64,000 nt of DNA from UBA660 sp046704245 (GCA_046704245.1 JBJKSD010000019.1:14302-78301); one strand, 5' to 3'; shown: positions 7,748 to 16,849, numbered from the stretch's first letter. The notes: generated by a model not told the origin, from the sequence alone. Numbers and translations are program-made.

Positions 7748-8083
7748 ATGAAGACTGAAGATTATTTAAATAAGATGGTAAATGTTATAATTGAAAGACC
7801 AATTGATAGTATCCATCCAGATAAAGGGTTTAAATACCTAGTTAATTATGGATATATACCTAATACTATAGGTCGTGATGGTGAAGCTATCGATGCCTAT
7901 ATATTAGGAATAGATAAACCGATAAAAGAATATAAAGGTAAATGTATTGCGATTATTAAACGATTAGATGATGAAGATGATAAATTAATAGTGGTGCCAA
8001 TTGATAAAGATTATACCAATGAAGAGATAATAAAAGCTATTAATTTTAGAGAAAAAGAATATAAATCTGAATTAATTAGATAA
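7748..8083 (+). CDS. Small inorganic pyrophosphatase-like protein (family I fold)
   Basis: The protein is about 111 aa. Its core NYGYIPNTIGRDGEAIDAYILG matches the family I PPase signature (YGYxPxTxxxDGxxxDxxVLG) with the metal-binding Asp residues. A second strand VVPIDKDY resembles the family's later metal loop. Typical PPases are about 170-180 aa, so this is a shortened form, like the small PPase-like proteins found in some Firmicutes. It would hydrolyse PPi to phosphate in the cytosol, or act on a related small diphosphate. GGAGG at 7738-7742 fixes the ATG at 7748. It follows a MazG-domain gene that would generate PPi, a sensible pairing although each gene has its own promoter. Confidence 0.75.
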   Translation: MKTEDYLNKMVNVIIERPIDSIHPDKGFKYLVNYGYIPNTIGRDGEAIDAYILGIDKPIKEYKGKCIAIIKRLDDEDDKLIVVPIDKDYTNEEIIKAINFREKEYKSELIR

Positions 8084-8110
8084 AAAAAAGAAGATTAATC
8101 TTCTTTTTTT
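8082..8110. terminator. Bidirectional terminator between convergent genes
   Basis: AAAAAAAAGAAGATT / AATCTTCTTTTTTT is a perfect inverted repeat with A/T tracts either side. It serves both the plus-strand PPase-like gene and the minus-strand yitT-like gene. Confidence 0.85.
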
Positions 8111-8993
8111 ATGCGGCTGTATGTACTTCATAAGCATCTGTTACTACAAAGAAGGCTTCTTCATCAATTTCAGCAATACCCTCTTTTAATTTAAAGTAAT
8201 CTTTTGTTGGAATAATACACATTAATACTTTTACTTGTTTACCACTATAACCACCATGAGCATCTAAAACGGTAATACCTCGCGATAAATTCTCTAAGAT
8301 AAAGGCTTGGACCTCTTCTTCTTTAGATGTAATAATATAGAAAGCTTTACTACTTGATATACCTAATATTACTTTATCGGTCATAATACTAATTATATAT
8401 AGAGCAATAATACCATACATTACTATTTCTGGTCCTAAAACTAGACCACTGCCCAATACAATTAAACCATCAGTCATGAGCATAGCTTGACCAATTGATA
8501 CTTTTAAATATTTATGAACTATTTGGTTTAAAATATCAGTACCACCAGTAGTAAAACCACCTTTAAATATCAATCCAGCCCCTAAACCATTAATTAATGA
8601 TCCAAAGACAGCCATCAATAATAAATCATTTTGCTGTAAAGTAATATAACTGCCAATATTTTCAGTTAACTTAACAAATACTGGGAATAAAATGGAACCC
8701 AATACGGAGTTAAGCGTCTTCTTTTTACCTAATAATATAGCACTACATGCTAATAAGAACATCGATGACCAGAAAATAAAAGTAGCAGGGTCAGTACCAA
8801 ATAATCTCCTAATGATAATAGATAAACCAGATACTCCTCCATATACGATTTCACTAGGTAATAGGAATAAGTTAAAAGATATAGCAATTAATATTAAACC
8901 TAGTATAAGAGTAAAGCCCCTTTGAAGTCGATTCTTTTCACCAATTCTTTTCAATATTTCTTCAGAACTTCTATGTCTATTCCATATATTCAT
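8109..8993 (-). CDS. YitT-family membrane protein (DUF161 + DUF2179)
   Basis: This 294-aa protein has about five or six membrane helices in the first 200 residues (ISFNLFLLPSEIVYGGVSGLSIIIRRLFG is the family hallmark). A cytosolic DUF2179 domain ends it (about 215-290: FYIITSKEEEVQAFILENLSRGITVLDAHGGYSGKQ...VLMCII). The length and domain order are those of YitT-type proteins, which are common in Firmicutes and of uncertain transport function; DUF2179 is thought to bind a small ligand. It is divergently arranged from pgsA. Confidence 0.92.
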   Translation of the reverse strand: MNIWNRHRSSEEILKRIGEKNRLQRGFTLILGLILIAISFNLFLLPSEIVYGGVSGLSIIIRRLFGTDPATFIFWSSMFLLACSAILLGKKKTLNSVLGSILFPVFVKLTENIGSYITLQQNDLLLMAVFGSLINGLGAGLIFKGGFTTGGTDILNQIVHKYLKVSIGQAMLMTDGLIVLGSGLVLGPEIVMYGIIALYIISIMTDKVILGISSSKAFYIITSKEEEVQAFILENLSRGITVLDAHGGYSGKQVKVLMCIIPTKDYFKLKEGIAEIDEEAFFVVTDAYEVHTAA

Positions 8994-9075
8994 ATTTTAC
9001 CTCTTCTATTATAAATATATCTTATAAATGTATTATATCATAATAATATTCAATATTAAGTAATAAATAATTAAA

Positions 9076-9104
9076 TTGACAAATATATATATGGGTTATA
9101 GAAT
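9076..9104 (+). promoter_or_regulatory. Promoter of pgsA
   Basis: A consensus -35 TTGACA (9076-9081), a 17-bp spacer and a -10 TAGAAT (9099-9104) lie 25 bases before the start codon at 9129. Confidence 0.7.
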
Positions 9105-9128
9105 ATTATTAGAATGGGAGGAATATTT

Positions 9129-9710
9129 ATGTTAGATAATATCAAGAAAGTAATACCTAATATTATCACAACGATTAGATTATTATTAGCACTAAGTATT
9201 CCCTTTATATTCTTACAAGGGTATATTAAATTATCGATTGTTATTTTTATAATAGCTGCTTTAAGTGATGCTTTAGATGGTTATTTAGCTAGAAAATGGA
9301 ATACTATTTCCATGTATGGTAAAATAATTGATCCACTAGCTGATAAATTCTTAAGTATCGGGATCTTAATTCTTATTGCTATCAAAATTAATCCTATTTT
9401 ATTTATACCATTATTGATGGAAGCCTTTATTATGGCTATAGCATTAGTTACTTATAGAAGTAGTCGTAAAATAGATATTGAAATTATAGGTAAAATAAAG
9501 ACTGGAGTATTATTTCCAACAGTAGCTATTGGGTTAATTTCTTATCTTTATCCAACATGGGAAATAGCTATAGCACCTCTAATAGGAATTACTGCTATAT
9601 TACAAATATTAGCTATAAGAGAATATGCTAAAAGGTTATTTTATACGAGAGATGATCAAACTATTATTATTGAAGAAGATCAAACAATAACTATAGTTGA
9701 TAAACAATAG
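9129..9710 (+). CDS. pgsA: CDP-diacylglycerol-glycerol-3-phosphate 3-phosphatidyltransferase
   Basis: The protein is about 193 aa. The CDP-alcohol phosphotransferase signature is complete: SDALDGYLARKWNTISMYGKIIDPLADKF fits D-x2-D-G-x2-A-R-x8-G-x3-D-x3-D with all catalytic Asp residues. Hydrophobic helices surround it. It makes phosphatidylglycerol phosphate, the first committed step to phosphatidylglycerol and cardiolipin. The ATG at 9129 has GGGAGGA at a normal distance; the upstream ATG at 9114 overlaps that ribosome site. The hydrophilic tail of about 15 residues is rich in Asp, Thr and Ile. A terminator follows. Confidence 0.92.
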   Translation: MLDNIKKVIPNIITTIRLLLALSIPFIFLQGYIKLSIVIFIIAALSDALDGYLARKWNTISMYGKIIDPLADKFLSIGILILIAIKINPILFIPLLMEAFIMAIALVTYRSSRKIDIEIIGKIKTGVLFPTVAIGLISYLYPTWEIAIAPLIGITAILQILAIREYAKRLFYTRDDQTIIIEEDQTITIVDKQ

Positions 9711-9733
9711 TCGATAGACTATTGTTTTTATTT
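9702..9733 (+). terminator. Terminator of pgsA
   Basis: AAACAATAGTC (9702-9712) and GACTATTGTTT (9717-9727) form a perfect 11-bp stem with loop GATA and a T tract. Confidence 0.85.
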
Positions 9734-9769
9734 TATGATATAATGAAATATATATTTGGAGGGAATATA

Positions 9770-10036
9770 ATGAAATTATTATGCTTTGGAGCTACATGGT
9801 GTGCTAGTTGCTTAATAATGAGACCAAGAATTAAAGAATTAGAACAAGAAGTACCTGATATTGAAGTTATCTATTATGATTATGATAGTAATCGTGATGA
9901 AGTTAAAAGATGGAATGTAAAAGATACCTTGCCTACTTTTATCTTTGTTGATAAAGATAATAAAGAGATTACTCGCATGATGGGTGAAAAATCAATTGAG
10001 GTATTTAAAAAAATAATAAACGAACATAAAGATTAA
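9770..10036 (+). CDS. Thioredoxin-like protein
   Basis: The protein is 88 aa, with the redox motif WCASC at residues about 8-12 (CxxC in place of the usual CGPC). The cis-Pro segment TLPTFIFVD and the downstream Gly (GEKSIEVFKKII) complete a short thioredoxin fold. It has no signal peptide, so it is cytosolic. GGAGGGAATATA precedes the ATG at 9770, and an extended -10 TGATATAAT is at 9736-9744. An upstream in-frame start at 9722 falls in the terminator/promoter and is rejected. It is immediately upstream of a thioredoxin/CcdA-like membrane protein, to which it could pass electrons. Confidence 0.85.
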   Translation: MKLLCFGATWCASCLIMRPRIKELEQEVPDIEVIYYDYDSNRDEVKRWNVKDTLPTFIFVDKDNKEITRMMGEKSIEVFKKIINEHKD

Positions 10037-10060
10037 TAATTAGAGCGGCGAGGGATAGTA

Positions 10061-11260
10061 ATGTTTAAACATTTGACAAGAATATTATTGTGTATATTAT
10101 TTATTTATATATTGATGCCAACAGTAGAAGCTAAAAATAAAGTTAATCTATATTTATTTTGGGGTAATGGATGCCCTCATTGTAAAGATGAAAAAGTATA
10201 TTTAGAACAATTAAAAGATAAATATCCAGGACTAAATATATATGAGTATGAAGTTTGGTACAATCAAGATAATCAACAATTATTAAAAAATGTAGCTAAA
10301 TTATTAAATGCCAAAATAGAAGGAGTTCCTTTTACTGTTATAGGTAATAATACCTTTAGTGGTTTTTCCCTTGACCAATCACCACCTCAATTTGAACAGA
10401 CAATCGAATATTATATTGAAAATGGATGTCATGATTTAGTTGGTGAAATGTTAGGCAAAGTTAATAGTGAGGATAAGAATGAAAATAAATACTGTGATAC
10501 TGATAAAGATTATAGTATAGTAAGCGTCCCTTTTATAGGAAAAGTAAATTTAAATGATATGTCGTTACCAATAATAACCATTATTTTTGGTTTATTAGAT
10601 GGCTTTAATCCATGTGCTATGTGGGTACTATTATTTTTAATTAGTACTTTAATAGGTATGCATGATCGTAAAAAGATGTGGCTTTTAGGTTTAACTTTTA
10701 TTCTTACCTCAGCATTAATGTATCTATTATTTATGGGTGCTTGGTTAAATATAATGCTATATATAGGGGCTTTACTATGGATTAGAATATTAATAGCTTC
10801 AGTAGCATTAATAGGTGGAGGGGTTAATCTTAGAGCTTATTGTAATACCAAAGATGATGGTTGTAAGGTCGTGGATGATAAAAAACGCGATAAGATCTTT
10901 GATAAGATAACTAAATTTACTCATGAGAAGAGCTTCTTACTAGCTATTATAGGTATAATTTTATTAGCTATATCAGTTAATTTTATTGAACTATTATGTT
11001 CGGCAGGATTACCGGTAGTATATACTCAAATATTAGCATTAAATAATATCTCAGGATTAGGATATTATTGGTATTTATTATTATATATATTGTTCTTTAT
11101 GTTAGATGATATTGTTATATTTATTATTGCTATGATAACATTACAACTAACAGGTATATCTACTAAGTACGTTAAATATTCACACTTGATAGGTGGTATA
11201 TTGATGTTATTGATAGGAATATTATTATTATTTAAACCAGGATGGTTAATGTTCGGATAA
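10061..11260 (+). CDS. DsbD/CcdA-type membrane thiol transporter with an N-terminal thioredoxin-like domain
   Basis: A signal-like N-terminal helix ends near VEAKN (residue 26). An extracytoplasmic thioredoxin-like domain follows with the CPHC motif (FWGNGCPHCKDE, about 38-41). From about residue 165 there are six hydrophobic helices with the CcdA hallmark LLDGFNPCAMWVLLFLIS and a paired Cys in FIELLCSAGLP. CcdA/DsbD proteins carry reducing equivalents from cytosolic thioredoxin across the membrane. The gene is 24 bp after a cytosolic thioredoxin gene, fitting a single electron relay. The domain order (periplasmic-type Trx first, then CcdA) reverses that of some DsbD proteins. Confidence 0.85.
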   Translation: MFKHLTRILLCILFIYILMPTVEAKNKVNLYLFWGNGCPHCKDEKVYLEQLKDKYPGLNIYEYEVWYNQDNQQLLKNVAKLLNAKIEGVPFTVIGNNTFSGFSLDQSPPQFEQTIEYYIENGCHDLVGEMLGKVNSEDKNENKYCDTDKDYSIVSVPFIGKVNLNDMSLPIITIIFGLLDGFNPCAMWVLLFLISTLIGMHDRKKMWLLGLTFILTSALMYLLFMGAWLNIMLYIGALLWIRILIASVALIGGGVNLRAYCNTKDDGCKVVDDKKRDKIFDKITKFTHEKSFLLAIIGIILLAISVNFIELLCSAGLPVVYTQILALNNISGLGYYWYLLLYILFFMLDDIVIFIIAMITLQLTGISTKYVKYSHLIGGILMLLIGILLLFKPGWLMFG

Positions 11261-11278
11261 TAATAGGAAGTTGGTAGT

Positions 11279-12103
11279 ATGGAAATAAAACATGTTAGTC
11301 AATTAAAAGGCTATATGCGACAAGAAACAAAGGCTTTAAAGATTAATAGCATTTCGGGTTATACATATTATTTTTGTAGACAGTTTTTAGAACGACTATA
11401 TAAAACAACCCCTGATTATTTTGTTTTAGCTGGTTCGTTTGCTCAGTTTGCCTATACGGGTGTAACTAGACCTCTCACTGATATAGATGCTTGTAGTAAA
11501 ACCGTAGAAGAAGGGCTTGATCTTATTAGGTTAGCTATTGATGATAGCAAACGTGATCCTATATCTTTTTCATTAAAAGAGATATTTATTACAACAAACG
11601 ATACAGCGTGTTTAAGGATATTGTGTAATTTTGAACATATGCAACATGCAATTGGTTTAGATATTAAAGCAGAACCTTATTATTCTTTAAATAGAAGACA
11701 ATTGCCAGTTCTATTTAGTCAAGATAAACCTGTAGAAGTTAATGTTATTAGTTTAGAAGAACACATGGCTAGGAAATTAATGAGTGTATGTATACGATTA
11801 CAATTATATAAGAATGGTAAAAAGTTTAAAAGATTTAAGGATTTTTATGACATAGATGATATGGTTAAACACTCAAACTTAGATATGGATGAAGTAATAA
11901 GATATGCGGCCCTTTTTAATGAAAAGGAACAAATTAATATTGAACCAGAGATATTAGATGAAGATTTTATGGTAAAAAATCAATCAATATGGGAAGCAGA
12001 GGCAAAAGAATATCAATTTAAAGATCCTAATTTTGTTGCAACAGTAACATGTGTTAAAAATTTATTAGAGCAAATAGCTATTAATCAAAAGAAAACAAGA
12101 TAA
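11279..12103 (+). CDS. AbiEii/AbiGii-family nucleotidyltransferase
   Basis: The 274-aa protein has the minimal nucleotidyltransferase motif LAGSFAQFAYTGVTRPLTDIDACS (GS...RxTxDID) at about residues 52-75. A Lys/Arg-rich region HMARKLMSVCIRLQ and KRFKDFYDIDDM follow, the usual AbiEii layout. Such proteins are toxins of type IV-like toxin-antitoxin systems (AbiE) that transfer nucleotides to RNA. No AbiEi-like winged-helix antitoxin precedes it, so it may be an orphan or a domesticated housekeeping transferase. It begins 18 bp after the CcdA-like gene, with GGAAGTTGGT before the ATG, and is likely co-transcribed. Confidence 0.78.
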   Translation: MEIKHVSQLKGYMRQETKALKINSISGYTYYFCRQFLERLYKTTPDYFVLAGSFAQFAYTGVTRPLTDIDACSKTVEEGLDLIRLAIDDSKRDPISFSLKEIFITTNDTACLRILCNFEHMQHAIGLDIKAEPYYSLNRRQLPVLFSQDKPVEVNVISLEEHMARKLMSVCIRLQLYKNGKKFKRFKDFYDIDDMVKHSNLDMDEVIRYAALFNEKEQINIEPEILDEDFMVKNQSIWEAEAKEYQFKDPNFVATVTCVKNLLEQIAINQKKTR

Positions 12104-12140
12104 TTTACACAAATGTAAATTAAATGACAAAGGTTGACAA

Positions 12141-12170
12141 AAAAAGATACTCATATAGAGTATCTTTTTT
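12141..12170 (+). terminator. Factor-independent terminator
   Basis: AAAAAGATACTC and GAGTATCTTTTTT form a 12-bp stem around ATATA, followed by T's. Confidence 0.85.
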
Positions 12171-12225
12171 ATGTCGAATAATTTAAATGTTAAAAAAATA
12201 TAATGGTATAGATTAAGAGGTGTAT

Positions 12226-13152
12226 ATGAAAATTAAAATTGGGATACCTAGAGCATTTCTATATTATAAATATAAAGATTTATGGATAACTTTTTTTAAA
12301 GAGTTAGATTGTGAAATTATTTTAAGCCCTGAATCTAATAAAGAAATATTAAAAAAGGGAATAGAATATTCGATTGATGAAAGTTGTTTATCATCTAAAA
12401 TATATATGGGACATATTTATTCTTTAATAGGTAAAGTAGATTATATATTGGTACCAAGATTTTGTAATTTTGGATTTAAAGAAACTGTATGTACTAAGTT
12501 TAATGCTATGTACGATATAGTAAAGAATACTTTTAAAGAGATTAAGATAATTAATTATGATGTTGATGTTTTAAAAAGACGAACTGAATTTAAAGGCTTT
12601 ATTAAGATGGGTTTAAAGTTAAAGAAAAATATTTTTAAAATAGTGATAGCTTACATAAAAGCTAGAAAAAAATATCGTGACAAGATAGTTAAAAATTATT
12701 TAGAACAACACCAATTAATTAATAATAATAAATTAAAAATGTTAATAGTATCACACCCTTATAATAGTTATGATAAATTAACTGGTTTTCCCATTATTAA
12801 ATATTTAAAAGAATTAGATATCTTACCTATATATGCTGATCTAGCTCCTGAAGAAGAATGTATTATAAGATCTAAATTAATAACTAGTACTTTACAGTGG
12901 ACCTATAGTAAACATTTAATTGGAGCTATTGATTATTATAGAGATAAAATAGATGGTATTATTTTTATTTCAACTTTTCCTTGTGGACCTGATTCGTTAG
13001 TTAATGAATTATGTATTAGAAAAATAAAAGATCTACCTATTTTAAATATTGTCTTAGATGAATTACAGAGTGAAGTAGGATTACAGACGAGAATTGAAAG
13101 CTTTATTGATATTATAAATGCTAAAAAGAAAAGGAATATGATATATGAATAA
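12226..13152 (+). CDS. Acyl-CoA dehydratase activase-related protein (DUF2229-type), first of three
   Basis: The protein is about 309 aa. It opens with the family hallmark KIGIPRAFLYYKYKDLW and has Cys residues in DESCLSSKIYMGHI, PRFCNFG and FPCGPDSL, the pattern of the DUF2229 half of large 2-hydroxyacyl-CoA dehydratase/activase-related proteins. In many Firmicutes this piece, the next gene and the ATPase after it form one protein of about 1400 aa. Here they are three genes. The biochemical role of the large protein is not settled; electron transfer via iron-sulfur clusters is the family theme. AAGAGG fixes the ATG at 12226. It overlaps the next gene by 8 bases. Confidence 0.78.
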   Translation: MKIKIGIPRAFLYYKYKDLWITFFKELDCEIILSPESNKEILKKGIEYSIDESCLSSKIYMGHIYSLIGKVDYILVPRFCNFGFKETVCTKFNAMYDIVKNTFKEIKIINYDVDVLKRRTEFKGFIKMGLKLKKNIFKIVIAYIKARKKYRDKIVKNYLEQHQLINNNKLKMLIVSHPYNSYDKLTGFPIIKYLKELDILPIYADLAPEEECIIRSKLITSTLQWTYSKHLIGAIDYYRDKIDGIIFISTFPCGPDSLVNELCIRKIKDLPILNIVLDELQSEVGLQTRIESFIDIINAKKKRNMIYE

Positions 13153-14239
13153 GAAAAAAATATTAAGTTTTCCCCATATGGGAAGTTATCATGTACCAAT
13201 TGCTTTTTTAGCGACTAATGTCTTTGATATGAAAGTCATGAAAGCACCACCCATTACTAAGAAAACTTTAGAATTAGGTTCTAAATATAGTCCAGATTTT
13301 GTATGTGTACCTTTTAAATATAATTTAGGTAACTTTATTGAAGCTTTAGATAATGGTGCTAATGTATTAGCACAAGCTGTAGGAGGATGTCGCTTTAGTT
13401 ATTATGCTGAAGTTCAAGAACAAATATTAAGAGATCTAGGTTATGAATTTGAGTTTGCTAATATTGTACCTCCCAATAAAATTACGCCATTATCTATTTA
13501 TCATCAATTTAAAAAATTAAATCCTAAACTGTCTATTATTCGATTAGCGTATTATTTCTATATTACTTATCGGATGTTTAAGATGATTGAATATATTGAA
13601 GATTATATGCGTAAGAATATGGGATTTGAAATAAAGGAGGGGGAATTTGAAGAGCTACATAAAGCTTTTTTAAAAGAATTAGAAACAGTTAAATATAATA
13701 AACAATTAACTAAAATATATCATAAGTATAAGAAATTATTTAAAGGTATACCTATTGATAAACCTAAGAATTGTATGAAGGTGGGTATTATTGGTGAACT
13801 ATATACGGAGATGGAACAATTTAGTAGTTGTAATATTGAAAAAGAATTAGCCAAGAAAGGGGTAGAGGTTACTAGGATAACCACCATTACTTATTTATTA
13901 TTTACTAAACCGCGTAAATTTAAAAAAATATTAAGAAGAGCTAATAAATATTTAAAATATCATATTGGAGCGGATGGTACTGATAGTATTGCGAAATCGA
14001 TGACTTTTGTAAAAGAAGGCTACGATGGTATTATTCATTCTAAACCTTTTGCGTGTACCCCCGAAGTAAATGCTATGCCCATGTTACAAAATTTAAGTAA
14101 GGATTATAATATTCCTATTCTATATTTTAGTTTTGATTCACAGACTGCTGAGGGAGGTGTCATAACTCGATTAGAAGCTTTCTATGACATGTTAAAGATG
14201 AGAAGGGAGAAATATGAAAAGAGCTTATTTAGGGGTTGA
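13145..14239 (+). CDS. 2-hydroxyglutaryl-CoA dehydratase-type protein, second of three
   Basis: The 364-aa protein matches the COG3581-type section of the large activase-related proteins: LSFPHMGSYHVPIAFLA at the start, VCVPFKYNLGNFIEALDNGA and QAVGGCRFSYYAE with Cys, and HSKPFACTPEVNAMPML plus DSQTAEGGVITRLEAF at the end. The conserved Cys residues are candidate iron-sulfur ligands. It overlaps the upstream gene by ATGAATAA and the downstream ATPase gene by 26 bp, so the three are co-translated. Cytosolic. Confidence 0.8.
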   Translation: MNKKKILSFPHMGSYHVPIAFLATNVFDMKVMKAPPITKKTLELGSKYSPDFVCVPFKYNLGNFIEALDNGANVLAQAVGGCRFSYYAEVQEQILRDLGYEFEFANIVPPNKITPLSIYHQFKKLNPKLSIIRLAYYFYITYRMFKMIEYIEDYMRKNMGFEIKEGEFEELHKAFLKELETVKYNKQLTKIYHKYKKLFKGIPIDKPKNCMKVGIIGELYTEMEQFSSCNIEKELAKKGVEVTRITTITYLLFTKPRKFKKILRRANKYLKYHIGADGTDSIAKSMTFVKEGYDGIIHSKPFACTPEVNAMPMLQNLSKDYNIPILYFSFDSQTAEGGVITRLEAFYDMLKMRREKYEKSLFRG

Positions 14240-15161
14240 TGTTGGTTCTATATCAACTAAGGGGGTTATTATTGATGATAATAATAATATTCTAGCTGAA
14301 GAATATTTATGGACTGAAGGTAATCCAATATTAGCAGTACGTAATTTAATTAGGTCATTAAAAGAGCAGATAAATAATATTAAAGTAGTATCAGTAGGTA
14401 CTACTGGTTCAGCTAGAAAGTTAATTGGTACAGTACTAGAAGCCCAAGTAATAAAAAACGAAATAACAGCTCATGCAATTGGAACCTTATCGTTATTTCC
14501 TGACGTTAAAACTATTTTTGAAATAGGAGGTCAAGATTCAAAAATAATTCTTATTGATGATGGTATTATTATTGACTATGCAATGAATACTTTATGTGCT
14601 GCTGGTACAGGATCTTTCTTATCATCACAAGCGAGAAGATTAGGAATAGCAGTAGAAGATTTTGGTAAGTATGCTTTACAAGCTACTAATCCTACTAAGA
14701 TTGCTGCTCGTTGTACAGTCTTTGCCGAATCAGATTTAGTTCATAAAATGCAGATGGGACATAATAAAGAAGATATTGTTGCGGGTTTATGTCGAGCCGT
14801 CGTAATGAATTATTTAAATAATGTCGGTAAAGGTAAGAATATAAAACCACCTATTGTTTTTCAAGGTGGAGTAAGTAAAAATATTGGCGTTATTAAAGCT
14901 TTTGAAGACATAGTGGGTGAAAAAATATATGTCGATAATAAAGGACATCTTATGGGAGCTTTAGGAGTAGCTATTTTAGCCAAGGATTCGCATTTAGTTA
15001 AAGATTTTAAATTTGATATTATCAATATCAAGTTTGAAACAAGAGGGATAGAGTGCCATAAATGCCCTAATAATTGTGAAATAATGTGTGTCTATAAAGA
15101 TCAAAAATTAATAGATGCTTGGGGTAATAGATGTGAAAATGGTACCATAATAAAAGTATAA
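14214..15161 (+). CDS. BadF/BadG/BcrA/BcrD-type ATPase (acyl-CoA dehydratase activase), third of three
   Basis: The 315-aa ASKHA-fold ATPase has GVDVGSISTKGVII (phosphate-1), EIGGQDSKIILI (phosphate-2) and FQGGVSKNIGVIKAFE (adenosine motif). The two Cys that hold the subunit-bridging [4Fe-4S] cluster in activases are present: NTLCAAGTGSFL and AARCTVFAESD. A C-terminal four-Cys extension (IECHKCPNNCEIMC ... NRCENG) may hold another cluster. Activases use ATP to drive an electron into the dehydratase component, which would be the two preceding proteins. GGGAG precedes the ATG at 14214, and a strong terminator follows. Confidence 0.88.
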   Translation: MKRAYLGVDVGSISTKGVIIDDNNNILAEEYLWTEGNPILAVRNLIRSLKEQINNIKVVSVGTTGSARKLIGTVLEAQVIKNEITAHAIGTLSLFPDVKTIFEIGGQDSKIILIDDGIIIDYAMNTLCAAGTGSFLSSQARRLGIAVEDFGKYALQATNPTKIAARCTVFAESDLVHKMQMGHNKEDIVAGLCRAVVMNYLNNVGKGKNIKPPIVFQGGVSKNIGVIKAFEDIVGEKIYVDNKGHLMGALGVAILAKDSHLVKDFKFDIINIKFETRGIECHKCPNNCEIMCVYKDQKLIDAWGNRCENGTIIKV

Positions 15162-15185
15162 AAACAAACGCAAGTTTGTTTTTTT
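15161..15185 (+). terminator. Terminator of the activase operon
   Basis: AAACAAAC (15162-15169) and GTTTGTTT (15174-15181) flank loop GCAA, followed by a T run. A TATAAT box for the next gene follows at 15190-15195. Confidence 0.85.
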
Positions 15186-15220
15186 ATAGTATAATAACTG
15201 TTAGGAAGGCAGGGATATAT

Positions 15221-16849
15221 ATGTTTGTGAATAATTTATCACTAGCCTTTAACGTGCAACAAATTTTTGATGATGTTAGTTTTTCGATAGATCCTAACGA
15301 TAAAGTAGGAATAGTAGGAGTAAATGGCGCTGGTAAAACAACTTTATTTAAAATAATAATGGGCGAGATTATACCAGATCAAGGTCAAGTAAATATACCT
15401 AAGCATAGTTCTTTAGGATGGTTACCACAAGTTATCGATGATTCTAAAACAAAACAAGATATGACGGTATTAGATTTTTTATTATCAGGTAGACCCATCA
15501 AAGAAATATTAAAAGAATTAGAAAAGTTATATGAAGAAGTAGCGAAAGTAAACGGTAAAGAACAGAAGAAAATATTAACTAAGATAGGTCGTTTGCAAGA
15601 TCAATTTGAACATCTAGGTGGATATAAGGTTGAAAATATTTTATTTGAATTATTAATGGGTATGGATATCGATTACAATCTATTAGATTTAAAATTAAAA
15701 AATTTAAGTGGTGGTCAGAAATCTAAAATAGCGTTTGCTAGACTACTATATTCTAATCCTGACATCTTATTATTAGATGAACCAACTAACCACTTAGATA
15801 AAGCTAGTAAAGATTATATAATTGATTATTTAAAACATTATAAAGGAATGATTTTGGTTATATCTCACGATACAGATTTCTTAAATCAAATTATCAATAA
15901 GAGGATGTATATTGATAAAATAACTCATAAAATATATACTTATAATGGTAACTATGATTATTTTATTAAATTAAAACAAGAAGAACAAAAGACTCTTGCC
16001 AATATGATTTCAAAACAAGCCAAAGAAGAAAAAAGATTAAGAGATTTTATTAATTTATATTCTAATTCCTCAGGTAAAAGAAAAAGAATAGCTGAGAGTC
16101 GCGAAAAGATGCTACAAAAATTATTACAAAATAAAATAGAATTTCCTAAAACCTTAAAACAAGTTAAAGTAAAATTACAACCTGAAAAGGAAGGCTCTAA
16201 TATCCCCTTAACCTTAAAAAATATTATCTTTAAATATCCAACTAGTGATATCATTATCAATAATCTATCTTTTGAGATATTTAAGAATGAAAAGTTTTTA
16301 GTATTAGGTTTAAATGGTGTCGGTAAATCAACTTTATTTAAGATTATTATGCGTCTTCTTACTCCCAAGTCTGGCGAAGTAATCTATAGTCCTAAAGTAG
16401 ATATAGCGTATTATGCTCAAGAACATGAAGGTTTAGATAATAATTTATCGATCTATGATAATGTTAAAAATGATAGATTTACTGAAAAACAAATAAGAGC
16501 TATTTTAGGTAATTTCTTATTTTCCAATAATGATATTTATAAAAAAGTACAAATATTATCGCCAGGTGAAAGAAGTAGGGTAGCTTTAGCTAAAATAGCC
16601 ATGAGTGGAGCTAATTTATTATTATTAGATGAACCTACTAACCATTTAGATCCACAAACACAAGTTATTATGGGCGAAACATTTAAAAATTATCAAGGAA
16701 CAATGTTAGTAGTATCCCATAATTTAGAATTTGTTGATAAAATAGGAATAGAAAGAATGTTAATCTTACCAGCAGGTAAGATAGCATACTATGATCGTAA
16801 GAAAGTTGAATATTATCAAGAACAAAATAATAAGAAGGTGAATACATGA
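15221..16849 (+). CDS. ABC-F family ATPase (ribosome-associated type)
   Basis: The protein is about 542 aa, with two ABC domains in tandem and no membrane segment. Domain 1: Walker A GVNGAGKTT (about 35), signature LSGGQKSKIAFARLL, Walker B ILLLDEPTNHLD. Domain 2: Walker A GLNGVGKST (about 350), signature LSPGERSRVALAKI, Walker B LLLLDEPTNHLD. The linker of about 80 residues between them is rich in Lys/Arg/Gln, as in ABC-F translation factors, which act at the ribosomal E site. Which subtype (Uup, EttA-like or antibiotic resistance) cannot be told by eye. The ATG at 15221 with AAGGCAGGG upstream is preferred over one at 15176 inside the terminator. It overlaps the next gene by 4 bp. Confidence 0.92.
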   Translation: MFVNNLSLAFNVQQIFDDVSFSIDPNDKVGIVGVNGAGKTTLFKIIMGEIIPDQGQVNIPKHSSLGWLPQVIDDSKTKQDMTVLDFLLSGRPIKEILKELEKLYEEVAKVNGKEQKKILTKIGRLQDQFEHLGGYKVENILFELLMGMDIDYNLLDLKLKNLSGGQKSKIAFARLLYSNPDILLLDEPTNHLDKASKDYIIDYLKHYKGMILVISHDTDFLNQIINKRMYIDKITHKIYTYNGNYDYFIKLKQEEQKTLANMISKQAKEEKRLRDFINLYSNSSGKRKRIAESREKMLQKLLQNKIEFPKTLKQVKVKLQPEKEGSNIPLTLKNIIFKYPTSDIIINNLSFEIFKNEKFLVLGLNGVGKSTLFKIIMRLLTPKSGEVIYSPKVDIAYYAQEHEGLDNNLSIYDNVKNDRFTEKQIRAILGNFLFSNNDIYKKVQILSPGERSRVALAKIAMSGANLLLLDEPTNHLDPQTQVIMGETFKNYQGTMLVVSHNLEFVDKIGIERMLILPAGKIAYYDRKKVEYYQEQNNKKVNT

